NCBI RefSeq assembly: GCF_024297145.1
Contig: NZ_JANCTC010000008.1
Span: 186,001-250,000, forward strand
DNA from: Mesorhizobium sp. LMG 17147
Lineage (GTDB): Bacteria > Pseudomonadota > Alphaproteobacteria > Rhizobiales > Rhizobiaceae
DNA length: 64,000 nucleotides
Reading direction: 5' to 3'
This document shows positions 35,579-43,730 of the stretch, piece by piece (positions within the stretch are counted from its first letter, which is position 1; each line of letters opens with the position of its first letter). A program made the translations under genes and the position numbers. The notes under the pieces were generated by a model. The model did no database searches, was not told the DNA's origin, and saw only the letters and a list, made by a program, of their open reading frames with translations.

Positions 35579-38500
35579 ATGGACTGCTCGGGCTGCGGTT
35601 TCGAGATTGAGGGCGGTTACGCCTTCTGTCCGAGGTGTGGCAGGCGCCAGCCCGTGCCATGCGCCAGTTGCGGCTACACCTGCGCACCTGATTTCGAGTT
35701 CTGTCCGAAATGTGGGGCAAGCGTCGGTGCGCCCGCAAAAGCCGTCGAACGGCCTGCTCCGGCACCAAGCCGGACCATTGTGCCGCCTTCTCGAACTCCG
35801 TCGCTGCTTCCGAACATCGAAAGCGAAGAAGGGCTGCATCCCGTCTCCGACGCCGATCGCCGGACCGTAACGGTCCTGTTCGCCGACCTTTGCGGCTTCA
35901 CGACACTCAGCGAGCAGCTCGACCCCGAGGTCATGCAAGCGCTGCAGAATAAACTGTTCAAGGAATTGACGGCGGCCGTGCGAAACTTTGGTGGTTTCGT
36001 CGACAAATTCATCGGCGATGCACTGCTCGCTTTGTTCGGTGCGCCGGTCGCGCATGAGGACGATCCGGAACGTGCGCTTCGCGCCGCTCTCGACATGATC
36101 GCCCGGACGGCGCGGCTCGGCGAAAGCACCCCCCACTCCGGCTCGCCTCTGTTACTCCACATCGGCATAAACACTGGTCCGGTCGTTACTGGCGGATTGG
36201 GCATCGGCACCGCCAGATCCTATTCGGTGACCGGCGACACAGTGAATACGGCGCAACGCCTGCAATCGCTGGCCGCACCGGGTGAGGTGCTGGTAGGCGA
36301 GCTCACTCACAGGCTGACCCGGCATGCCTTCTCTTATGAGTCGCTCGGTGATGTCGTGTTTCGCGGCAAAGCTGGCAGCGTGCTCGTCCATCGACTGGAC
36401 GCACCGTTAGCGGTGCCGCGTGCAGCGCGCGGGCTCGAGGCGCTCGGCCTCAGTGCGCCGCTAATTGGTCGTGGTGCGGAGCTCAATAGAATGCTGGCGA
36501 GCCTTGACCAGGCGTGCGGCGGCTCGGCCCAACTTGTTCGCCTCGTCGGAGAAGCCGGCATCGGGAAATCGCGGCTGGTGAAGGAGTTCGTCGCCCGCGT
36601 CGGCGACGAGGATCGTTTTCGCAACGTCGCCGTGCGGCAGGCCACGTGCTCACCGCTGGGTGAACAATCTTTTGGCGCCTTGGGCGCCGTGGTGCGCAGC
36701 GCTGCCGGGATGATGCAAAACGACAATGGCGACGAAATGCGGGGGAAGCTCGCAGGCTTGCTTGCCGATCTCGGCCTGCAGGGCGAGGAGGCGAAGCGGC
36801 TGATGCCTTTGCTCTATCATGTGCTCGGCCTTGGCGACCCCGATGCCACCTTGCAGCATGTCGAGCCTGAGCAGTTGCGGCGGCAAATTCTCTACGCAGT
36901 CCGCACAATCATCGAACGGCGGCTTGCGTTGTCGCCGCTGTTGATTGTCGTCGAAGACCTGCACTGGGCCGACGCCGTGTCGCTAGAGGCACTACGTTTC
37001 GTAATGGACAGGTTAGAACGCACGCGGTTGATGTTGCTGGTCACGCATCGTCCGGCGCCGGACAACGACCAGCTGGACTCAAGTCGGGTCAGTCACACAG
37101 CGCTCAGGCTTCCGCCGCTCAATAGTGATGACGGACGCAGGCTGCTCGCGGCGCTTTTCGGCGAGAGCTGGGTAAACTCCGCAGGAGGGCTTCTCGATCA
37201 GATCCTCGAGCGCGCGGGCGGCAACCCCCTTTTTGTAGAGGAGATCGTTCGCGGCCTTATCGATCGCGGTGTACTGATGCGAGAGGGCCAGCGATGGCGG
37301 ACTGTGGCCGGCGAAGTCGCAACCGGCATCCCCGCCACTATCCAGGCGATGTTGCTTGCCCGCGTCGACCGGCTGCCCCCAGAGGTGCGCCGGTTGGCAC
37401 AGGAGGCTGCGGTAATCGGCCCGCGCTTCGACGCCACACTTCTGAAATCCGTGACAGCCGACCCCGGCCGGCTTGAAGCCGGCTGCGAACTGCTTTGCGA
37501 TGCGGAAATCATCGAGGAAGTTGCCGGATCAGGCTCGGTCTCGTCGCAAAGCTACCGCTTTACGCAAACATTGCTGCAGGACGTGATCTACCAGAATCTG
37601 CTCCTGCAACGCCGGACCGACATCCATGGGCGGGTCGGTGCTGCCTTGGAGCAACTGTGCGGCGACAAGCCGGAACGGCTCGAGGATTTGACCGTGCTCG
37701 GTCATCATTTCGCACAGAGCGCCGAGCGGGAGAAGGGCGCGCATTACCTGCAGGCGGCAGGCGATCGCGCTCGCATGATATACGCCAACGACGACGCCCT
37801 TCGTTTCTACGAGCGAGCACTGACAGCATTGGAAGCGATCGGGCAAACACCGCTCAAACTGGCAATTGCAGAGCGCATTGCCGATTTGAGCGGCCCGGCA
37901 GGCCGCCGCGAGGTCGCGCACCACCACTACGAGACGGTGTTGCAGGCATACCGCGAATCGGCCAATCGCGTCGCCTCGGCGCGAGTTTTGCGTAAGATCG
38001 GTCGGCTGCTCTGGGATGTCGGCAAGCGGGACAAGGCAGAACCCTGCTATGCTGAGGCGGCAGCGCTCCTCGATGGGGCGGATGCCCCGATCGAGCAGGC
38101 GCATCTGTGGCAAGAACGTGGCCGACAGGCGTTCCGTAGCGGAGATCACGCTCTCGCGGCAAAATGGGCAGACGCGGCGCTGGATTGCGTACGCAATCTG
38201 ACAACGGAGCATGTCTCCGAGGTTGGGTGTGATGCCACTCTTGTGACCGCCGAGGCACTCAATACCAAGGCTGTCGCGCTGGCTCGCCTCGGGCGAAACC
38301 GTGAGGCCGTGCGTCAGATTGAGCGTAGCATTGAATTGGCCGAAGCCGCCGGTCTGCTGGGCGCGGCTTGCCGCGGCTACACCAATCTCGGCGTGCTATA
38401 CACGACCATCGATCCGGCACAGGCGATGGAGGTCTGTCGGCGCGGTCTTGAAGTGGCGCGCCGTATTGGTGATTTGGGTTTCCAGGCGCGCCTCCTCGCC

Positions 38501-38878
38501 AATCTGGCGGTCGCTTGTTGTACTTTCACGGATCGCTGTCCAACGGAGGGCGTGCCTGCTGCCGAGAAGGCCATCGAGATCGACCGGGCGCTCGACCAGC
38601 GCGAGCACCTGCCGGTGCCGTTGATCGTGCTTGGGCAGATCCATCAGTGCAACGGCCGTCCGGACCTGGCCGTTGGTTTGTTCCACGAAGCACTGGACGT
38701 AGCCCGCGAAACGGGCGAACCCCAACTGCTGTTTCCGTGCTATGATGGTCTTGCAACGCTTAATCTCGACCTCGACAATCTGGCCGAGGCCGAACGCTAC
38801 TTTTCCCTGGCGCAGGGTATTTGCGCCCAGCACGGGCTCGACCCGGAAGCGCTCGTGGTGCTGCCTTTTCTCGACTAG
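35579..38878 (+). CDS. Zinc-ribbon / class III cyclase / AAA-ATPase / TPR signalling protein
   Basis: A 1,099-residue cytosolic protein from ATG 35579 (GTGAGG upstream). Residues 1-48 hold two double-Cys zinc ribbons (CSGCG...CPRCG and CASCG...CPKCG). Residues ~93-265 form a cyclase domain with Asp103 in LFADLCGFTTL and Asp147 in VDKFIGDALLALF, and the downstream SVTGDTVNTAQRLQ motif. Residues ~285-640 are an STAND/AAA-type ATPase: Walker A GEAGIGKSRL and Walker B LLIVVEDLHWAD. The rest (~690-1,099) is a TPR superhelix. This architecture is known in Mesorhizobium and Bradyrhizobium, where many copies occur. It is thought to couple ligand or protein binding by the TPRs to cyclic-nucleotide synthesis. 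The C-terminal partner is unknown. Confidence 0.9.
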   Translation: MDCSGCGFEIEGGYAFCPRCGRRQPVPCASCGYTCAPDFEFCPKCGASVGAPAKAVERPAPAPSRTIVPPSRTPSLLPNIESEEGLHPVSDADRRTVTVLFADLCGFTTLSEQLDPEVMQALQNKLFKELTAAVRNFGGFVDKFIGDALLALFGAPVAHEDDPERALRAALDMIARTARLGESTPHSGSPLLLHIGINTGPVVTGGLGIGTARSYSVTGDTVNTAQRLQSLAAPGEVLVGELTHRLTRHAFSYESLGDVVFRGKAGSVLVHRLDAPLAVPRAARGLEALGLSAPLIGRGAELNRMLASLDQACGGSAQLVRLVGEAGIGKSRLVKEFVARVGDEDRFRNVAVRQATCSPLGEQSFGALGAVVRSAAGMMQNDNGDEMRGKLAGLLADLGLQGEEAKRLMPLLYHVLGLGDPDATLQHVEPEQLRRQILYAVRTIIERRLALSPLLIVVEDLHWADAVSLEALRFVMDRLERTRLMLLVTHRPAPDNDQLDSSRVSHTALRLPPLNSDDGRRLLAALFGESWVNSAGGLLDQILERAGGNPLFVEEIVRGLIDRGVLMREGQRWRTVAGEVATGIPATIQAMLLARVDRLPPEVRRLAQEAAVIGPRFDATLLKSVTADPGRLEAGCELLCDAEIIEEVAGSGSVSSQSYRFTQTLLQDVIYQNLLLQRRTDIHGRVGAALEQLCGDKPERLEDLTVLGHHFAQSAEREKGAHYLQAAGDRARMIYANDDALRFYERALTALEAIGQTPLKLAIAERIADLSGPAGRREVAHHHYETVLQAYRESANRVASARVLRKIGRLLWDVGKRDKAEPCYAEAAALLDGADAPIEQAHLWQERGRQAFRSGDHALAAKWADAALDCVRNLTTEHVSEVGCDATLVTAEALNTKAVALARLGRNREAVRQIERSIELAEAAGLLGAACRGYTNLGVLYTTIDPAQAMEVCRRGLEVARRIGDLGFQARLLANLAVACCTFTDRCPTEGVPAAEKAIEIDRALDQREHLPVPLIVLGQIHQCNGRPDLAVGLFHEALDVARETGEPQLLFPCYDGLATLNLDLDNLAEAERYFSLAQGICAQHGLDPEALVVLPFLD

Positions 38879-38897
38879 CCGGGGTTGGAGGTTGGAA

Positions 38898-39578
38898 ATG
38901 TCCGCGCGTAGTGACTTGGTGCCGCTTCAACCGGGCGACCGTGCGCCGAACGTGGTACTCGACGCCATTACCCAGGAAGGCAAGATCGCGCTTGACGACT
39001 TTCGCGGACAAAAACCGGTGCTGGTCGGCCTGTTTCGAGGTCTGCATTGTGCGTTTTGCCGGCGCCATATCGCCGCCCAGGCGCGGCTTGATCCGGAGCT
39101 GCGCGAAAAGGGCGTGGAGAGCCTGACGGTGGTCAACACGCCGATCGAACGGGCGCGTCTCTATTTCCGCTACCATCCGATGCCGAATCTGCTTGCGGCC
39201 TCCGACCCTGAACGCGCTTCACATCGTGCTTTTGGACTGCCCAATCTCGAATTCACCCAAAACGAGACGAACTGGCCGTACAAGGTCTCGATGGCAGCGG
39301 CAAAGGATATGCGGGTCGACATACCAGGCGAGTTGCCCGGTCCTATGGATCCTCTTGAGGCCAGCGAAATCCTCAACAAGAAGGACCATTACGAACTGAC
39401 CGAAGCCGACGAGCAGATGATAGCAACGGGACACGGACAATTGATCGGTCAGTTCCTGCTGGACCGGCAGGGGATCGTCCGCTGGAGCTTCACGGAGGTT
39501 CCAGAGGGCGGGCGATACATGTTTGGGGCGCCAAGCCCGCAGGAGCTGATGTCAGCCGTGTCCCAAGTCGCCCAATAG
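38898..39578 (+). CDS. Peroxiredoxin-like (AhpC/TSA) protein
   Basis: 226 residues from ATG 38898, which follows GGAGGTTGGAA. The thioredoxin-like fold starts LQPGDRAPNVVLD and ALDDFRGQKPVLVGLFRG. The active-site region reads LHCAFCRRHIAAQA, so a CxxC replaces the single peroxidatic Cys in the PxxxTxxC loop of true AhpC, closer to the AhpC/TSA antioxidant relatives with unknown substrate. It lies 20 bp after the cyclase stop, so it is likely co-transcribed with it, perhaps as a redox partner. The C-terminal half has SMAAAKDMRVDIPGELPG and a beta-strand LLDRQGIVRWSF. Confidence 0.82.
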   Translation: MSARSDLVPLQPGDRAPNVVLDAITQEGKIALDDFRGQKPVLVGLFRGLHCAFCRRHIAAQARLDPELREKGVESLTVVNTPIERARLYFRYHPMPNLLAASDPERASHRAFGLPNLEFTQNETNWPYKVSMAAAKDMRVDIPGELPGPMDPLEASEILNKKDHYELTEADEQMIATGHGQLIGQFLLDRQGIVRWSFTEVPEGGRYMFGAPSPQELMSAVSQVAQ

Positions 39579-39665
39579 ACTTGCGAACGAGGTAAGCGGA
39601 ACGGGACGTTGAACAAAAACGCGGAACCAACTTGTTACAAATCTAGACACTGACAAGTTCACGGT

Positions 39666-42521
39666 TCATGCGAGCACGGCCTCGACAACCGCAACAAAGT
39701 CATCGAGCGAACGATCCCCACGAATTTCGATGCGCGGAAGGTCGATGGGATCGCAATCGAGGTCCGCCGGCCCGTGTCTGCCGCCGAAGCCGATTCGATA
39801 GCCGCACTCCTTGGCCAGCCTGCCAAGCCGTCGGTCGGTGACTGAGAAGGGTGCCGCGAACGCCGCGGTTGGCCGACCGGTCCAGCGTTCGATGAACATA
39901 CGAGAGCGCAGAAGCTCGGCGGCCAAGTCAGAGCTCGACAGACCATCGATCGCGCGATGCGTCGCCAGATGGCTTCCGAAGAAGGCGCCTTCGCCGGCGA
40001 GGCGTCGCACCGTCCCGGCGTCCATAAGCGGCGTCGGCGGGCCGCTGTAGGCGTCCCACTGTGCACTTTCACCCACCAAGTCCGTCACCAGGAACACTTC
40101 CGCGGTCAGGTCGTTCGCGCGCAGGGTCGGCCAGGCATGGTCGGCAAAGTTCTGGAAGCCGTCATCGAAGGTGATGAGCACCGGGCGGCCAACGAAAGGC
40201 TGACGGTTGGCGATGAACCATTCCAGCTGCTCGGAGCTAATCGCGTGAAAGCCATTGGCGCGCAGCCATGTCATTTGGCTGGCGAATGCGGCGGGCGTGA
40301 GCCGAAAACGGGCGAGCGCGGCCGGACCTTCATCGGAGACGCTGTGATACATGAGGACAGGGATACGCTGCCGCCGCTCGCTACGTGCGACGTCGCGGCG
40401 CAAGGCCCGCGCCCCGCCCCAGACGATTTTTCGCGCGACCCCCATATCGATGCGCGCGCGGATTGGCACATGATCAATGACTGGTTCCGTCGCCACGTCA
40501 CCTGGTGACAGGCGGCGGAAGCGGTCTATGCGATAGAGCTCGGTCTGGATCGATTGCTCGAGGACAAGACCTTCGGTCCCTGCCAGCGTCTCCGAGATCG
40601 CTTGTGCACCGAATGTGTTCCAGTCGAAGCCCGTCCTCTCAGGATTGTCACGTAGCACGAATGCGTGTGCGCTGATGAAGCTGCCGCCAGGCGCCAATGC
40701 CTCAACGACTTTCTTGGCGAAGCGTTGCAACTCGGCGAGATCATCCAGGTAGTAGAGCACTTCCGAACAGAAGATCAGATCCATCTCACCCGGCAGCGTA
40801 TCCGCCGTGAAATCCAGTACGCCGAACTCAACATTCGGCTGATCGCCGCATCGCGCGCGCGCCCGCTCGATGGCTGTGGCGGAGATGTCAGTTGCGGTCA
40901 AATGGCTCACGCGCGGCGCCAGTTGCCGCGTGAAGTGGCCTTCCGCACAGGCCAGCTCAAGCGCCCGTCCAATGGGACCGGCAGGCAGAATTTCGAGCTG
41001 CCGCTCATATTTCTCCTGCTCATAGGACGAACCGTAATTCCAGGGATCCTCGGTCGCGAAATAGCCATTCCAGAACGACGTGCGATCCTTGTCGTGCCTG
41101 GCCCGTGCGCGGCGCAGCGCCGGGGGAGGCTCCGCAGGTTCGGTGCTCGACCGAACCAGCTCCCGCGCTTCCTCGGCCAATTGGGCGAGTTTGCCGAAGT
41201 GACTGTCCGGATCGGACCGGCCTTCAAGCCGCTCAGGGGGCACGACATTCAGGATCAATTCGATCCAATAATCCCTTGTCACTGTCCCAAGTACGCCGAA
41301 TTGCACGACAGCCTCGATCTGGCCATCCATCATCAGATAGGCATAGATTTGATCGATTCCTTCCGGCATTTCGATCGAGGTCGGATTTCGCGCGTCGACA
41401 CGAATTCCAAGTGTCCGCGCCAGCCTGCGTGGCGCGGCGAGATCGTCGACGTCGAGCAGCATTTGCTCAAGATGATACTGGACGCGGCGAGCCGCGTCGG
41501 GATTGTTCCAGACCTTACCGAGTTCGATGATCAACTCGGTGAGGGAGCCGCCGAACCTGTCCCACCTGGCAGCCAATTGCGCTGGCACCGACAGGCTTCC
41601 GACCGCCAGGCCATCGAAGATCACCTTGGCGATCTCTCGCGCCCATTTGCGTCCTGGCGGCAGCGCGCGCAGGGACTGCGGGTTGATCGAGCGCGAGCCG
41701 CTGCCGCAATCCGACGCGGCGTTCCACAACGCGAACCACGCGAGTGCCTCGGAGGCGGTGCCGCCGTTCGCCTCGATCGCTCCATTGGCGTGAGCCGACG
41801 CCGGGTGTTTGACCCTGGGATCGGCGGAAAAGCCGCGGGCGATCACGATTTCAGCATCTGCCAGCATCTGCGCCGAATTGCGGCCGAGCGCGTTGGGGCT
41901 GGTCCGATAGAAAGCGAGCGGCTCATCGACCATCACCCAATTTTTGCCCAGACGTGCGAGGCGCTGCCACAGGTCCCAGTCCTCGCAGGTGCGCAGCGAC
42001 ACATCGAAACCGCCCAACTCGACAATTGTCTCCCGGTCGACCAGCAGCGCGTGAATGGCGATGGCACGTCTGCGGGCGAATGTCTCGAAGGGCTGAATCG
42101 CAACCTCCGTTGCGATGCTCGACGGGGTGAGTTCGCCATCGGGCATCTCGCGCCGGGAACCGCAATAGGCGGCCACTGCATCGGGAACGGATTTCAGTGC
42201 GGCCAGCATTTTTGCGAGGAAGCTGGCATCCACCCAATCGTCGGCATCCAGAAACATGAGCCAGCGGCCGCGCGCTGTCGAAATCCCGCTATTGCGCGCG
42301 CCGGCGGGGCTATGCGCGCAAGAGCTCAACATCCGAAAACGGGCATCGTGCTCTACATAACCGGCGATGATTGCGGGGGTGCGGTCCATGGAGGCGTCGT
42401 CGACGATGATCGCCTCCCAATCCACTATTTCCTGATCGAGAAGGCAATCGAGTGCGCGCGCCAGCGTTACCTCCGCGTTGTGCGCAGCAACCACGATTGA
42501 AACCAAGGGATCATGCGCCAC
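39666..42521 (-). CDS. Trifunctional glycosyltransferase / SAM methyltransferase / polysaccharide deacetylase
   Basis: A 951-residue fusion. Residues 1-240 are a GT2 glycosyltransferase: VSIVVAAHNAEVTLARALDC, Asp41-Asp42, the metal motif DADD at 92-95, and a probable acceptor Asp in CEDWDLWQRL. Residues ~240-480 are a helical linker. Residues ~483-660 are a NodS-like methyltransferase (DPWNYGSSYEQEKY, then RALELACAEGHFTRQLA as motif I). Residues ~718-951 are a NodB-like deacetylase: IPVLMYHSVSD, TFDDG at 784-788, SHLATH near 850, and the Pro in AAFAAPFS. The order GT2-NodS-NodB mirrors three steps of Nod-factor synthesis. No nodABC or nod box is nearby, so a surface glycan is as likely. It is divergent from the coiled-coil gene. 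Confidence 0.88.
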   Translation of the reverse strand: MAHDPLVSIVVAAHNAEVTLARALDCLLDQEIVDWEAIIVDDASMDRTPAIIAGYVEHDARFRMLSSCAHSPAGARNSGISTARGRWLMFLDADDWVDASFLAKMLAALKSVPDAVAAYCGSRREMPDGELTPSSIATEVAIQPFETFARRRAIAIHALLVDRETIVELGGFDVSLRTCEDWDLWQRLARLGKNWVMVDEPLAFYRTSPNALGRNSAQMLADAEIVIARGFSADPRVKHPASAHANGAIEANGGTASEALAWFALWNAASDCGSGSRSINPQSLRALPPGRKWAREIAKVIFDGLAVGSLSVPAQLAARWDRFGGSLTELIIELGKVWNNPDAARRVQYHLEQMLLDVDDLAAPRRLARTLGIRVDARNPTSIEMPEGIDQIYAYLMMDGQIEAVVQFGVLGTVTRDYWIELILNVVPPERLEGRSDPDSHFGKLAQLAEEARELVRSSTEPAEPPPALRRARARHDKDRTSFWNGYFATEDPWNYGSSYEQEKYERQLEILPAGPIGRALELACAEGHFTRQLAPRVSHLTATDISATAIERARARCGDQPNVEFGVLDFTADTLPGEMDLIFCSEVLYYLDDLAELQRFAKKVVEALAPGGSFISAHAFVLRDNPERTGFDWNTFGAQAISETLAGTEGLVLEQSIQTELYRIDRFRRLSPGDVATEPVIDHVPIRARIDMGVARKIVWGGARALRRDVARSERRQRIPVLMYHSVSDEGPAALARFRLTPAAFASQMTWLRANGFHAISSEQLEWFIANRQPFVGRPVLITFDDGFQNFADHAWPTLRANDLTAEVFLVTDLVGESAQWDAYSGPPTPLMDAGTVRRLAGEGAFFGSHLATHRAIDGLSSSDLAAELLRSRMFIERWTGRPTAAFAAPFSVTDRRLGRLAKECGYRIGFGGRHGPADLDCDPIDLPRIEIRGDRSLDDFVAVVEAVLA

Positions 42522-43057
42522 GCCGTCCTACCCGCGCCCGGTTCGAAGGCAGAACAAGATGCGTTGATCTTTCTTGGCCTGCCGGCAAGCGTTGCGCCGA
42601 CGGTTTGCTCGGCATTGAAAATCGGTACCATACCGCCTTGCGGTAGCATTGTCCTGGATCATCGAGCTTTCGTTTTCTTCGGCAAGAGTCGGCGAATGTC
42701 AAAACCGGATGGCGGCATCGGATGGCAGCACTGCCCTGTCAAGATCGGGGCGAATTAGAGACAGGCAAAAGACTTGAAGACAGGCTGAATAGCAAGCGCG
42801 CATGCCTGACGGCTTGGAGCTGAGGTCGATGCGCCGGGGCATTTCCTTTCGCGCATTTCGTCTGCAAAAAGATGATCGCGGGCGAAGACACGAGCGCAAG
42901 CTGATCCGGATCGAGCCGCATGTCGAAATCTATCCGAATGGGGACGCACGAACCGACTTGAGCCGAGAAAATTCCGGCTTGCGGGCCGGCTATTTTGCTG
43001 ACATGTTTATCAGTTTCTAAATTAGCGCTGTGGCAATGTCAAAAGAAGGGGCATGGG
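42522..43057. other. Divergent intergenic region, 536 bp
   Basis: The region contains promoters for the trifunctional enzyme (minus) and the four-gene GTPase/cyclase set (plus). A 72-codon frame at 42802-43020 (MPDGLELRSMRRGISFRAFR) has no ribosome site and no recognisable similarity, so I do not call it a gene. No palindrome or repeat stands out. Confidence 0.4.
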
Positions 43058-43723
43058 ATGGCCAAGGAATCTTCGAGTACCGCTTCTTCGGCAAATAAAG
43101 CGGACGCAAATCTGACAAGTAATGCAGACGGAAGCGGGCTGAACTTCATGGCGGGCCAGGCTCGCGAGAGCGGGCCTCCCGGCGACGCCGTAGGTGTCGA
43201 CAAGATACGTGATCTGCTGTTCGGCAACCAGATGCAGGACTATGACCGCCGCTTCTCCAAGCTTGAAGAACGGGTCTTGCAGCGCTTCAAGGATGTCGAA
43301 TCCGAGGCCAAGCGCAATCTTGAAATGTACGAGTCAAATGCAAAGAAGCAGGTCGACTCGCTTGCGGCGCAATTGCGGAACGAAAAAGACGCGCGAGCCG
43401 ACGCCGATAAGGAGATTGATCGGAATCTTCGCGAGCAAAATCAGGCGCTCGAAAAGCAGGTGCGCGCGTTGTCGGATCAGTTGAGCGAGCTTGAGCGGGA
43501 AGTCGCGGACCGGATAAATCGAAACGATCATTTGCTGCGTGAGGAAATCAAGCAAAAGAATGAAAGCATTCAGATGCTGATGGAGAAAATGTTTTCCGAT
43601 CTTGGCAATGTCAAGACCGACCGAAATCTTTTGGCTGGCCTGTTTGTCGAGGTTGCAAAATGTCTAAATCAGGATCCCGCCGGCAGCAAGAACAACTCGG
43701 AGCGTACCTGGAAAGTGAGTTGA
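43058..43723 (+). CDS. Coiled-coil protein, first gene of the GTPase/cyclase set
   Basis: 221 residues, cytosolic, from ATG 43058 with AAGAAGGGGC ahead. Residues 1-60 are Ser/Ala/Asn-rich and disordered. DKIRDLLFGNQMQDYDRRF near 65 starts a long heptad-rich coiled coil to about 190 (KLEERVLQRFKDVESEAK, QALEKQVRALSDQLSELERE). A short C-terminal segment, LLAGLFVEVAKCLN, follows. DKIRDLLFG plus coiled coil is a form I associate with proteins found beside small GTPases in bacteria, but I cannot name a family. The next gene starts 7 bp after its stop, so all four genes are probably one transcript. Likely a scaffold or GTPase effector. Confidence 0.75.
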   Translation: MAKESSSTASSANKADANLTSNADGSGLNFMAGQARESGPPGDAVGVDKIRDLLFGNQMQDYDRRFSKLEERVLQRFKDVESEAKRNLEMYESNAKKQVDSLAAQLRNEKDARADADKEIDRNLREQNQALEKQVRALSDQLSELEREVADRINRNDHLLREEIKQKNESIQMLMEKMFSDLGNVKTDRNLLAGLFVEVAKCLNQDPAGSKNNSERTWKVS

Positions 43724-43730
43724 TGGGACC

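Noticed and set aside
40665..42500. 611-codon plus-strand frame opposite the trifunctional gene
   Set aside because: Long only because of the GC-rich antisense frame; no motifs and no ribosome site.
42802..43020. 72-codon frame before the coiled-coil gene
   Set aside because: No ribosome site, no recognisable domain; probably chance.
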